Source of the DNA: Taenia hydatigena
Lineage: Eukaryota; Platyhelminthes; Cestoda; Cyclophyllidea; Taeniidae
DNA length: 64,000 nt
Direction of reading: 5' to 3'
Assembly: GCA_036345935.2 (NCBI GenBank)
Contig: JADWOT020000009.1
Location: 13,562,148-13,626,147 of the forward strand
Shown here: in pieces, positions 47,988 to 59,159 of the stretch
Layout of the letters: each line of letters opens with the position of its first letter
How positions within the stretch are numbered: position 1 is the stretch's first letter
Made by a program: the position numbers and the translations under genes
Notes under the pieces: model-generated
What the model was told of the DNA's origin: nothing
The model's database searches: none
Seen by the model: the letters and a program-made list of their open reading frames with translations, nothing else

Positions 47988-50953
47988 ATGTTGAGCATCA
48001 TTGCAGTTTTATTTTGCGTGGCATATTGTACAGGTATGCGTCTATTTCACCACTTACTTTTCTGGCTCTTTTGTTTTTCCACCCTCCGCCTTCTCTCAAA
48101 TGTATTATTGAACTAATATAAAGTGAGACTGATGAGCACCTCTTTCTTCAAAGGCGAACAGAGTCCAAAGCTGTGGGGTTCTCGCGTTGTCGCGAAGCCA
48201 GCAGGACCATCGGACACAATGAACTACCGGGTAGAAAACGAAAGCGTAAGTGTATTCTCGTAGTGAAATACACATGTCATTTTCGGGGAAGGATAATGAG
48301 GGGGAAATGTCAAATGAGGGAAATTATCTATTGCCTTCAATCACACATTCTATCAATTGATATCACAGGTGGTGGACACAAATGCGGATTAATAATGCGA
48401 TACTCTCACATTCAAGCGACTCACACCTCGGCTAATATTTATATCTGGAACTTGTTTTTAGATAATTTTTGTTTATACTGCAACATGGATGGACCATCTC
48501 ACGGTTGACAATGGAAACTGCAAGGTCAATGACACAATTTGGGGCAATCCTTGTAAAGTAGGCGATGGTATGCCAAATCTCCTATATCAGAGTTTATTTT
48601 GACCTCCACGTTACTAATACGTAGTTTGGGCATTGTAAACCTGAGTTCATTTGAGCGTTGAGGCCCATAGGTGACCTCTTTGTCTATTTGTTTACTTAAC
48701 ACGAGCAAACACGGCTCCCTTCAGTAGCATCAAGATATAAGCAAGGAACATGAGTTTGTCATCCACTATAATCCTTCCGTTCACTTTTATGCGGAGACTA
48801 CCTGTCAAAAAATGCAATCTTGACACTAATTTGACTTGATGTGGCAAGGCAACTTAATTAAACCAAACTTATAAGGACTCCGCTTCCATGGTTCAACTGG
48901 TCAAATCTCCACTTCTTTTTCCTTACATCTGTCTATTCCATGTTTTAGGAACTATTGACATCACCGTAGAGGATGTGAACATGCAAAAACGGATTGAAAT
49001 TTATACAATTTCTGGAAAAAAACCTTACGTTTTGTCGACATTTTTCGTACCGCAATGCAAGTTTCCGCCGCTAGAAGCAGGTAACGAAGCAATCGCCTTT
49101 CTGTGAATAGATTCGCATTTGAACCCCCTCATCTCGTGCTATTCTTAATGATAGATCAAGTTGACCTGAAGACGTCGTTCCCGCTCTCCCGATTTGTCAA
49201 AGGCCAGCAGTCCTACCAAGTTGACTTTGGTGCTCAAGGAGCAGACAGCGAGGGAGAGGTAAACCATTCCATCCTTAGGTTGTACAATTCCTTCTGATAC
49301 AAATCTAAGCTAAGAATTCAACTCAAGCCAAATGAATTCTAGTTAAGCAAAGTTAATTTCGCCATTCACTTCTCAAGTGCACATTTTGTCCGATATTGCT
49401 CAGACATTGTTTGCATCTTCATTTTGCCAACAGGTTAGACTCGCCATAGGCGAAGAATTGCTCTGCTCTTGGAGGGGTGTGAATCTCACCCTCAATAATA
49501 GTAACGTTTGTGGTGAGTGAGAAGTACTTCTCTGAGTTTGATGAAGAAACTCCTGTAATCAAATCATGTTATGCAAAGGCAATGCCCCTACTTCGTCCAT
49601 ATCTTTACTGGTATCGCATTCTCCTTCGATGTTAATGGTCGTTGTTGCTGTCGCCTGAAGCACATTTACTAACTAAGTGCTTATTTCCCCAATTTGAGCA
49701 GCTAACCTGGAGAAGAACAAAACTTCAGACTTGCGGGTTTTCCATGGCGTATTCACGCCACGACCGGATGCCAAACGGGAAACCTTTATGTGGTCAACGA
49801 ACACTTCGGTTCTGTCAGTAAGCGTCGACTATACGCAAAGTGGTGAGTAGAAAGATGAAGTTGGTGCAATTTTATCGTAGAGTTCTGCCACAAAAATTTC
49901 GACTTATCCTTCCTTTTGCGTGATAGCATGGTGCGAAATCTCAGGTGCAATTCGAATGTGTGTGAATGTGGGAAATTTGTGCACATAATGAGGTTGTAAA
50001 TTTGCTGACGTATGTATTAAACGACGCGATTTTGACTCTAGGGATATCACCAGAAGTGGCGGAATGCAACCGTAAGTTGGTGTGAGATACACCGTTTCCT
50101 CGATACAACCGTTTTAAAATAAGGCCCCTATAATTGCTACATAAGCTGATTCACTGATTTTGTTTCCCTGACCATCTCACTTTGCCCTCTGAAATGCACT
50201 TCAGGCCTCAATTAATTCTTCGCAGTACCTTATTGGTATGTCAATGATTAAAGATTTATTTTCCACCTTTTCGTTTTAGAGGCCGTAGGAGCGCAAGGTA
50301 TGTAAAAATTCAATTTTTAGTAAGGCTTGCGGAATAAATGCTTGGGAATGTAAGGGTTGTGTCTGTTGTCATATCCAGCTTAATCCACCCGAGCATCTTC
50401 GTTTGATATCAACATCAGTATAAATATTTCCTTAAAAAAATAATGACATGAAGCGGATGGTTTGAGCCACGTTGCAATAACAGCTGTATAGTTGCTTCAT
50501 AAAATGACAATCCCCACAAAGGTGGCTTTGCTAACATCAGCTTCAAACAGATTGGATTCACCATTTCTTGTTCATTTTTATTACCAGTTTCAACAACAAC
50601 CTCGGGTAAGCGCCTATTCCACTGCACTGTGCATTCCCCGATCAAGTAGACCAATTAGAAAAGACAATTTCATTTGTGTTTCCTCTACTTGAGTTGGTGA
50701 GGTAGGAAAGCATTGGCAGCAGAGAAGCCGAGTGTGTTGCTCGTTGAAGTCAGCTTTGATTCCACAAAATGCAGCTACTCATTTTATTAATCACTTTTCC
50801 GCCAATCGACATCAACGCCGCTTACTGATTTGATATGCTGACTGCATTTTATGCAGTTTTATTTTTACGTATTAAGCGAACTCTCTGTTGAGTGGGATAA
50901 TTACTTGGCGTGTTTTTCCCACACAGGTTCTGCGTTGACTCACGCGATCAGTG
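47988..50953 (+). CDS. Secreted glycoprotein gene with micro-exons (MEG-like), 3' end not found
   Basis: Eleven GT-AG exons with matching phases were read: 47,988-48,033, 48,154-48,245, 48,462-48,567, 48,949-49,080, 49,155-49,258, 49,434-49,512, 49,702-49,842, 50,041-50,070, 50,280-50,297, 50,588-50,605 and 50,927-50,953 (about 264 residues). Exon 1 encodes a signal peptide (MLSIIAVLFCVAYCTG). The mature part has six cysteines (NGNC, GNPC, PQC, LLC, NVC, AEC) and six N-glycosylation sequons, and looks strand-rich. The last four exons are 30, 18, 18 and 27 nt, all phase 1 to phase 1, so each can be skipped without a frame change. They add Ser/Thr-rich stretches such as VSTTTSG. I do not recognise the domain. 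The layout is that of schistosome micro-exon genes, which encode secreted variable proteins, but family membership is inferred. No terminal exon or stop was found before repeat R1c starts at 51,134. Confidence 0.72.
50041..50953 (+). other. Cluster of four symmetric micro-exons
   Basis: The exons at 50,041 (30 nt), 50,280 (18 nt), 50,588 (18 nt) and 50,927 (27 nt) each follow a clear acceptor (gactctag, cgttttag, ttaccag, cacacag). Each precedes a good donor (gtaagt, gtatgt, gtaagc, gtaaga). All begin and end in phase 1. Introns between them are 209, 290 and 321 nt. Confidence 0.7.
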
Positions 50954-51133
50954 GTAAGACATTTACTAACGCTTCTCACATGTGAATGCCAGTTCTGGAG
51001 TTCATAGGCCTCTACTCATATCATCCACACCCATCCACTTTCCAACAATACTAAGACCTCTAATTTGTGCGCGGCCTTCCTTGAACCCCTAGAATTCTCA
51101 CTACCACTTGTCCTATACGCTTTGCCTCATAAG

Positions 51134-52224
51134 TCTTGTTCACTGCAACTTGACAATCTCGGTTTCGTCGTCTACGCCAGTTAAGCTTTCGTGTCAACTT
51201 GGTTCAAATTTCCTTTGTAGTCACGCTCGGAACAGCAATAATGGTGACGTATTTGAGAAGCTAACGATTCCACTAATGGATCTAATGGATGATTAATGGT
51301 TCCACGAAGGCAAACGCTGACTGCTTCATCCTTTTTTAATTTACAACTCTTCTTCTCCACCAACTAATTACGCTTTGTAGTTTGGAATTTCAAACGCTTG
51401 TACCGTGATAACCGAAGAACTTGCGTCATTTTGCGTCTACTGAGTTTGCTTACGGCTCTTCCATTGGAACCCACATGTGCAGAAATAACTCATTACTTAA
51501 ATATTCAACTGACGAATGCACAAGCACTAGTGCAGGTTAGATAGAAACAACTAGTGGCACTGGTTATGTGAGGTGCCTTTTAGGTGGCGACGAGTTTCAC
51601 TAGTTCACATTTAACTAAAAGAAACATTACTTTGCGTACATCAACTTTGTTCATTCACTTGAGCGAGGGGTGGGTCAATGGCCTGACTCTGTCTGCAGTG
51701 GATAGCAGTCAATTGCTACATCAAGGCAAACAACGTGTCAGTCATTTTCGTTATGAGACAAAGACGATACGATCTACTCTCCCTTGATTCAAGTAGCGAC
51801 AGGAAAATTCTAATCTCAGTCGAACATTCGAGGAATCGTGCGTTGTCTCTAGGTAATCCGAAGCACCGCATTTTAATCAGCTATCAATAAGTGAAAGGCC
51901 AAACAATACTACATCACCGTATTTATCCCACCTCATGCCAACTCATTCGAAGTTGCATTTTATCAATCTTGACGTTGGAAGCCCAACACATTAAAATGAC
52001 TAGTCACTTCTCAAAACCAGCTTTTATGAGTTGATGATTAGGGGATATGACTCGGACCTGACGTACTCCAATCGAAACACAGGGTTCTTTTCAAATTCAT
52101 AGCAACTGCCGTTATTTAGGCTGTGAATTTAAGGTGGGCCAGTGGATGACATGGCTAATGAGCAGGGTGGACATCTGTTACATGGCTAAACCATGCCCGA
52201 ATTTTGCCCTTCCAAAGCAAAGAC
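51134..52224. repeat. Direct copy of R1c (2.5-3.6 kb)
   Basis: The sequence matches 2,495-3,593 in the same orientation. It lies within, or terminates, the 3' side of the secreted-protein gene. Confidence 0.8.
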
Positions 52225-52457
52225 GATTGTCAGGCCTTGCAACCCAACATCAAAACCTATTGCATAAGAGTCAAACGACAATAATGCAACAAGCGCATAT
52301 TGCAAGAGTCAAAAAGCACCTAGGGGATTATACGCCCAATCTCCTTCTTCTTTATTCTTTCTTCTTCTTCTTCTTCTTCTTATTCCTAAAATAAAATTTA
52401 CTACTCCACAGTCGAAATGAACGCAATTACCAATTATTTTTTTGTTATTTGCTCTGC
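52220..52457. repeat. Junction of three short repeat fragments
   Basis: About 52,220-52,335 is an inverted copy of 14,545-14,665. It is followed by a TTC run at about 52,345-52,381 and a fragment like 11,365-11,420 inverted. It ends where palindrome B's right arm begins. Confidence 0.6.
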
Positions 52458-54682
52458 AACTTAGTAGAACGCTAAGGATAATGAAGATGGGGATTTTATT
52501 TCTGCTATGAGGAGGTCACCACAGACCAAGCCTTATGCCACACCACCACTGCACCGGGCATCGAATGTCAGCTTCCTGTCGGTAATTGAATTTGGATAAA
52601 CCTCCAAACCCCGATAAGGTTACCAAGGTTCCAAATTAGTGGTAGCGAAAGCAGCAGTAATGGCGGCGAGCTAACTGGCCAACCAGAAAGGACTTGGCTA
52701 TCACGTTGAAGAAGTTGCTGCAGAGGGTTTCGAAATCTTTGCAATGAAATCATGTTTTTATTCGCATAGTCTTACCTTACTATCAATAATAGCTTGTCAA
52801 CCATCAATCGCTCACTTATGCTCAAAAATCCCTCTCACGCAGTTACTCCATTTCATGTCAATTTCATCGGCCGCTAACGTAACTCATTTCGTCGTTTTGT
52901 CTAGTTCTCAGGCCACTGCACGTTATAGTCCGAAATCTCCCAGTGACTAAGACGTGATCACTAGTGCCTGACGAGTTGGCCTTCTACACAGCACTGATTA
53001 GCCAAACTCAGTGATCACATATGGCGGGAGTGATGCAGGTGACTTACTTCAAGCCACACTTCCGGCTCTCCGTCCACCTAGGAATAACTTTGGCACAAGA
53101 TAATAATCTTGTAGCCTGCGTGCTACAACCCAGTCACAGAGAAAGTATTCAGAAAACGACTAATAACGAAGGAAAAGTCGTTGCTGTTAGCGCTGTCTCA
53201 GGGTAAGTAGAGTGCACAAAACCCCTCCTTCTCATACTTTCATCTCGTCAAGGTATGCTTAATAGTGCGTCTCAGTGTAAGCAAGAAGGAGAAGCAGGGG
53301 CGTGGCATAAAATTTTAAATTCATCGACGATTGCGATATCATGACTAGTGGAATTATCCAGAATACATTTGTCCAGCAAACATGAGCGTCCACTTTAACG
53401 CATCAATGAAAATATAAATTTTGCCTCAAGGCAATACCTACACTTACGGCCCATTCGGTTCGATGGTTGGTCTATCCACCTAAAAGCCGATCGGGTTAAT
53501 GGCAATGCAAGTGGAGCATGAGAAAAGCTTACGAGCTCTGAGCCTCAGCTTCTTCTTTTCTGATAGAGAGACCCACAAAATGGCCGAATCATCTGTCACA
53601 AATGCAGTCAATCTAACAAAATAAAAAGATCGGTATAGGTCAAGCAAGGCAGATCATCAATTTATTAAAGACTGATTGTGGCGTATTTTAGTCCTTCTCA
53701 GACATTGCTTACAAACTCGAAGCACTTGAAAGCACCTGTAATTACGGCGAACGTGAGTAAGGATGCTGCCTGCGCATGTTGAGGAGGCCACCGCTCTTGG
53801 CTAACTTCCGACGATCAAGTCGGTTGATGTTGACCAACATCCACATTCGGTGAAAGTGGTCACTGAGGTGGAGCTAGTTAAGTTGCAATCGGGTCCAGTT
53901 GTTGAATTTGGATCTGGATGAGTTTGATGTGCGCAATCAGTGCCAAGGTCGGTAATGTGAAACTGGCGGTGCACAAGTTAAGAAGAGTATACGCAAATGA
54001 GAAGTAAGGATGCGCATAGCCTAAACTAGCCACACTAATAAACAAGCACAAACCATAACTTGCTATAATAAATTAAGTTGGTACATATTTCCAAAACGCC
54101 ATTTTAAATGTCGACAACGGTGGCGGGACCAGAAACTAACTTGCAAATAAAAACTGTAATGGCTATAGCGGGAGGAATTGCAATCGCTATGAGAAACCTG
54201 CCCACACTACAGCTAAAGCAAGAAGGACTGAAATAGACATCATAAACACAATTTTTATTCACATTAGAGAGAGTGAAAATTGCAATCGGCTTTACCAACA
54301 CATGTTAAACATTTCGTTAAAGTGATTCAAATGAGAAGAGAATTCACGAACGGAAGGAATTTAATCCATCCAAACACTAAATTGATGGAAAGGAGAGAAC
54401 GAAACGGAGGGGTGAATGCACAGCCGAGGGTGCTTTCGTCAGCGGAGTGAAGTGGGGAAGGTCGCCAGCACTTGGTAGAAGCAAATGTTATCATCGCTGA
54501 ACTCCTCCTTCTCTTCCTCCTCCTTTTCGCTAACCGCTGGTTGTGCAAGCAGGTGCATGAATAGCAACAACAACAAGTGCGGTGTAAGTAACAACACCCT
54601 CCGCATAGTGCAGATGCTGCATTAACGAGAAGGACAATCTCACCAACTAGTCCTGCTGTGAGGTGGTAGGAAGCGAGCATTT

Positions 54683-54809
54683 CCCTCCTCCTCCTCCTCC
54701 TCCTCCTCCTCCTCCTCCTCCTCCTGCCTCCTTCCTCCTCCTCACTCCTCCTCCTCCTCCTCCTCCTCCTCCTCCTCCTCCTCCCCTCTCCTCCTCCTCC
54801 ACCCCTCCC
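54683..54809. repeat. TCC low-complexity tract at a deletion point
   Basis: This fuses the equivalents of the two GGA runs found separately at 40,966-40,987 and 41,582-41,849 in the left arm. Confidence 0.8.
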
Positions 54810-55186
54810 ATTAATACTAGCACGCTGTGAACTGACAAGCATTCCTTTTCTCAACTCTATTTACCATTTCACTATTAGTGTCGCATGGACGCTACCTCCT
54901 TCTCCCTCCTTCTTATTTGGCCTCCTGGATGGTTGGAACCCACGTCAAGCCTTAATTTTGCTACTCAAGGTGTTAACGCAAGTGCGCCACTTTTACGAAA
55001 AAGAACCAACTACCAAGCATCATGTTAGTAGAATTGACAGCAAACTCGAAATTCGAATGCATAAATGGCAGGTTGCGCGTGAAGTGATGAGGTATTGCAC
55101 ATGGCAAGATTAAGCTCAACGTTGTTGTAAATCAGCTCTGCTACAAGGCACATGAATAATGGAACTGGAAGTGCACAAACAAACAG

Positions 55187-55337
55187 TGTAATACTTTGTT
55201 TGTTTGAACTACCGATGTCGTTCAGGGTCACAGAGGTGGCTAGATTGCTTTAGCTTATTTTCCTCTGCCTATTGAATATATATATTTTATCCAAGTATTT
55301 TGCCTTCTTTTGCCTCTAAGAGAGCCTTAGAACGCTA
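55187..55337 (-). repeat. Interspersed ~170-bp family (mirror of 40,437)
   Basis: Same landmarks as 40,437-40,586 on the opposite strand. Confidence 0.7.
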
Positions 55338-55710
55338 CAAACAGCACATCACTTACAAATTTTGCATCGTTATTTGCTGCAAATCTCATTCGATCATTCG
55401 TGTGAGTCTATAAATCTTCCTTAGCGATTGCCTGTGCTCCCATCTATGCTTGTATAGTAAATTCTTGCACAAGTTGGTTCACCTTTAATTTGAAAAGACT
55501 GCACAATTTGAGCGAGTGTTGTTATGCCAAGAATTAACAAACATAAAACATTTTGGTTTTATCGAACAAACATTGGTGCGATTGGCTAGATTTGTACGCA
55601 AAGTGTCTGTGCCATGTGCATTTTGGTGCCCGCTGGTTCCGGTGAATGAGGCATCACCCGCTGTGAGAAGTTAGAAATGCAGTAACGATTCGGTAATTCT
55701 TACTGTTTTT

Positions 55711-57610
55711 GTTTTTGGTTGTTATGAAGTCTTTGGTGTTATTAAGTCTTAAAGTTATTAGGTTTGTAATGTCCTTTTCGCACTGGTTTGTAAAAGTAGA
55801 CGCATAGAATTCATAACGTGACTGGTAAGGCGTTTAGCTTCTCGTCTACGCTGCCTACTCACGTCCACTTTTGCTGCACAATTCCTTGGGTGGTAAATTA
55901 AGAGTGTTTTGGCGGTTTTTAGTGAAATTGCTTCCTAATGCCGGTGGATTTTTGTTCATTGATGCATAATTGTGTTGGGAGGAGTTCTAACTTTACAAAG
56001 CACTTGGCGTCTGCTCATTACTTCCTAGCTGTTAAGTGTTCATCGCATTCTAAGCCTTGTTATCCATTGTTATTCGTGTTCATTGCCAGGATAGAATGGG
56101 AGTTGAAGAAGTAGCTGCAGCGATTTGTGTGGATCTCGGCTTCGTTATTAATGCGCACATTTCTTGGGTGAGATTGGGTTGTATTTAATGAGTGGTTGCT
56201 GTCTTTCCGCGCGGCAATAGATACGGTGTGCATTTTTATGTTGAGTGGAAGCATGCTTTTTTGAACTGTCCGTGGGTTCTTTCGCATTATAATGGGTAGT
56301 AAAAAGCGCGTTATTCCCATTAACATGATGTCCTTGTTTGTGGGGCACATACATGGTGGTGATTCCCCTACTCGTTGACTTGTGGACCTGGGTTATTTCT
56401 GTGCTGATGTGATCTTTGCCAAATGTGTTGTGTAGCGTCTCAGCGATCGCTTACCCATGGGTTGCGCTTTGACGGAATGGGTTGGTGTGTGGATGAGGTA
56501 TACGCAGCAGAAGCGGAGAAAGGTGTGGCTAGTGGGAAGCTTTGGTGTAACCACGCAGACCGTGCTTCGTAGCAGCCTTAAATGCAGGATAAGATGGGCA
56601 TTAAATTGGGAGGAGCTCGCATGAGGCCCCAAAGCTATGGCTGGGTAGCAAAGCACACACTGTATTGAGTCAGAATTAAGCAGACGCCTGCTCACATATA
56701 TGGGCTCTGATGGTGTGAGTGAGAAGTGAATCAAAGCTTGCAAACATAACAAAATGAAGTTAGCATGCATTGTGATTGCGGGCTAGTTTGAGATCCGAAT
56801 AAAGTGCTTTTGTTACCGTTGACATGCATGAATAATAAATGGTAAATGGATCCTCCAGTCCCTCTCACTTATTTGGTGCCATATGAGCATCTCGACACAC
56901 TGAGCAAATTGGACAGTGCTTTGGTAAGTTTGCTAAAACATGCCAAAACATGCAAACTGAGACACTGAAGTCGTTCTAGTGGCCGGAAAGTAATGCTTGT
57001 GCTCGCAGTGTGCTTGATGTAAAGCGAGGCCAACGACTAGGTCTGTCCTCATCTCTGCGTGCAATTTGAATGTTGAGAGGTGATGGTCGTATCTTTGGTC
57101 AAAATCCGAGTTGGTGTAGGCACCTGAGTAAAGCTTACCGAACTGTGCTAGCTTTCCTGATTTGCCTTCCAATTTTGGAGGCACTTTTCCTACTCTCTCC
57201 TACTTTGAGAAGTGTGCAAGTTATTTGTCTGAGGAACTATTTAAAGCACCTGGTGTCTTGGGTGACTCTCACCCAAAATACTTGCACACCTTACTGCTTG
57301 ATAAAATACGAGCATTAAGTAGGGGATCAATGAGTTGTAGAAGAAATCTACCCAGGATTGCATTTGAATGAAGATGTGCAGGATGCCCACTGATTACTCT
57401 CCACTTGTTACTCATTCGCGATGCCATGTTGCGTCGAGAATGGACAAAATATGTGGAATGTAGAGTTTGTGTCCTTGACCAGTCGTGACCACCCATCTGT
57501 GTTGCGAGTTGAACAGACGTGACGAGATGGTAAGGTGTGGCAATTGCCTGCACATGAATCGACCACGTTTGTCATACCTGAGACCAAATGTTGCAGGATG
57601 GGGACTACGT
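55711..57610. repeat. Palindrome C, left arm (at least 1.9 kb)
   Basis: The sequence is mirrored at 62,090-64,000, where the window ends, so the full arm length is unknown. It is nearly identical: 56,148-56,354 differs from its mirror at one of 68 codons. The part from 56,600 is also related to 33,000-33,995 inverted. Confidence 0.85.
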
Positions 57611-58083
57611 CTCTTTCACCCTCCCTTTAAGTTATAGTAGGCTTGAAGAAGAGGTGGGTTTTATCGCACTAACTGAATGCTTCACGAAATCACCCTTACC
57701 ATTATGGTGGTGATTTAGGAACGAACCACGACCCGACAGCCATTCTCGAAATCAAATATCACAGCCGAGCGCCTTTGAAATGCTTGCATCTACCAGTCAG
57801 AAGACTAACTGCTGAGCGAATGCGAGATTGAATCCAAGATATTAGGTGAATCTGAAACGGCGTTGGTGGGAGAGATGGGGTGGGGTGGTGAGAGAGGTAT
57901 GATTTCACGTCCCTGTTGTGCATTGGAGATTCCAGTAATAGACACCTATTGTTGAATGCTTTTCTGATTTTTGGTTACCTTAAACCACTCACTTTGGCAG
58001 TCGGATCCTCCTCGAGAGCAATTCGCTCCATGATCATCACAGATGCAGCTTTGTTTTGGTTGGCTGGAGGCTAGCGCCCTGTC
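57611..58083. other. Loop C, upstream of the EXOSC10-like 5' part
   Basis: The sequence is unique in the window and no gene was recognised. It may hold upstream regulatory sequence of the gene that follows. Confidence 0.4.
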
Positions 58084-58091
58084 TATATATA
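58084..58091 (+). promoter_or_regulatory. TATA-like box before the EXOSC10-like 5' part
   Basis: TATATATA lies about 44 bases upstream of a candidate ATG at 58,135. This is suggestive only. Confidence 0.35.
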
Positions 58092-58134
58092 CGCGATGCT
58101 CACTCGCGCTGTCTCAGTACTGCCATCGAGGTGC

Positions 58135-58565
58135 ATGTGGACGGTTGTGGTGAAGACGATGCAGCAGGCGCCTCACAACGTCTCCTTTCCGTAAGATGAA
58201 TAAACGTTGTGATTTTGTTGATGATAGACTGCGATTCCTATGGATACCAAAGCTGGATTGCCCACCAACTCCGTTCCTGCTGATACCTGTTGCAATGATT
58301 TTGCTTGATATCAAGATGCAACTGATAGAAGTTAAGCAGAGCTTGAACAGCGTAGGTGCTATTCTTGCTGTTATTTTGTAAAATTGAGGAGGATGTCATT
58401 GGTAACCTGGATGGGGGAGCGAATATCATGGACTCAGCGCAGCCCTGCTCATTGGAAGAGTTACCTGACAGAGCAACTAATAGTAACGCTCAGAATGTTC
58501 TAATGACTCTGGGTGGCAAGCAGGCATCCCTGTCATCCAGAGAGGTTTTTACACGTTTCGTTTAA
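58135..58565 (+). CDS. Candidate first exons of the EXOSC10-like gene
   Basis: Three short exons can be joined in frame: 58,135-58,190, 58,229-58,350 and from 58,388, through introns of 38 and 37 nt. The peptide starts MWTVVVKTMQQAPHNVSF and contains KMQLIEVKQSLNS then EDVIGNLDGG. It has loose resemblance to the N-terminal PMC2NT region that binds the exosome cofactor in RRP6 proteins, too weak to prove it. The third exon stays open to a TAA at 58,563. Its donor is unresolved, because the obvious one (gag before gttttt) does not match the phase of the next exon. The model is therefore provisional. Introns this short are known in flatworms. Confidence 0.4.
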
Positions 58566-58618
58566 GATGAATTTTAGAATGACTTTTCACTGCTTCATTT
58601 GATTCAAACAAACACAGA

Positions 58619-59077
58619 GGAGATGGGTTTGGTGGAAGTAGCACGAAGCTCTTTGCCTCTCAGCACATTAATCGGCCACAGCATTTGTTCACTCCTCAGC
58701 CAAACAACAGTCACAAGTCGATTGTGTCTATTTTGAAATCAAATCCAAATGCAATCGTCCGCTTGCAAGGTGTTTATCTCACCTCATTTAAAACAAATAA
58801 CTTAAAAGCTTTTAAGGCTTCCTATGCAATGAGCGCTGTTCTTGCAGACTGCACTTGTGAAGCAAATCCCCAAACTGTTGATTATATGCACCCCTATCTA
58901 TCAGAGCTGGAGGCGTACGGAAGGAGCTTGGGGCAGTACAAATATGACAGCTCTACACCGAATGCAAGGCCACTTTCTCCGGAGGAAACACCGCTGGATA
59001 TTACCGAGACCGTGGACGGCCTAAGAAACATGTTAGAGGAATTGAGTGCAGCGTTAGAAATCGCCGTTAATCTAGAA
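58619..59077 (+). CDS. EXOSC10: EXOSC10/RRP6-like, N-terminal part up to the catalytic domain
   Basis: An open stretch encodes STKLFASQHINRPQHLF, matching the conserved region before the catalytic domain (human LLHAKNIIRPQLKF). It then reads DYMHPYLSELEAYG, SPEETPLDITETVDGLRNML and ALEIAVNLE, matching the HPYQYELNHF, EETP and EFAVDLE landmarks of EXOSC10. The final D/N-L-E is the first exonuclease motif. Here it reads N-L-E, so the usual first aspartate is replaced by asparagine while the glutamate remains. A strong donor (gtaagt) follows at 59,078. A 78-nt in-frame segment, 58,770-58,847, has intron-like ends (gtgttt to ttgcag) and may be spliced out. The next catalytic exons are missing. 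A decayed copy of the gene's 3' end follows within 100 bases. Confidence 0.7.
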
Positions 59078-59159
59078 GTAAGTAGCATCGTAATTCAGCG
59101 TGTTTTTCATCATGTGCCTTGAGGTAGAAATCTTGTGATTGCTGCCGCATTTGATAACA

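Larger units (their letters stand above)
52458..56040. repeat. Palindrome B, right arm (3.6 kb)
   Basis: The reverse complement of 39,735-44,104, nearly identical, but lacking the counterpart of about 40,988-41,580. The TCC tract at 54,683-54,809 bridges the gap. The outer end overlaps palindrome C's left arm because both use block R1d. Confidence 0.85.

Noticed and set aside
54327..54854. A 175-codon minus-strand frame in right arm B
   Set aside because: It is interrupted in the near-identical left arm by the 590-bp segment, and its middle is Arg/Gly/Glu low complexity.
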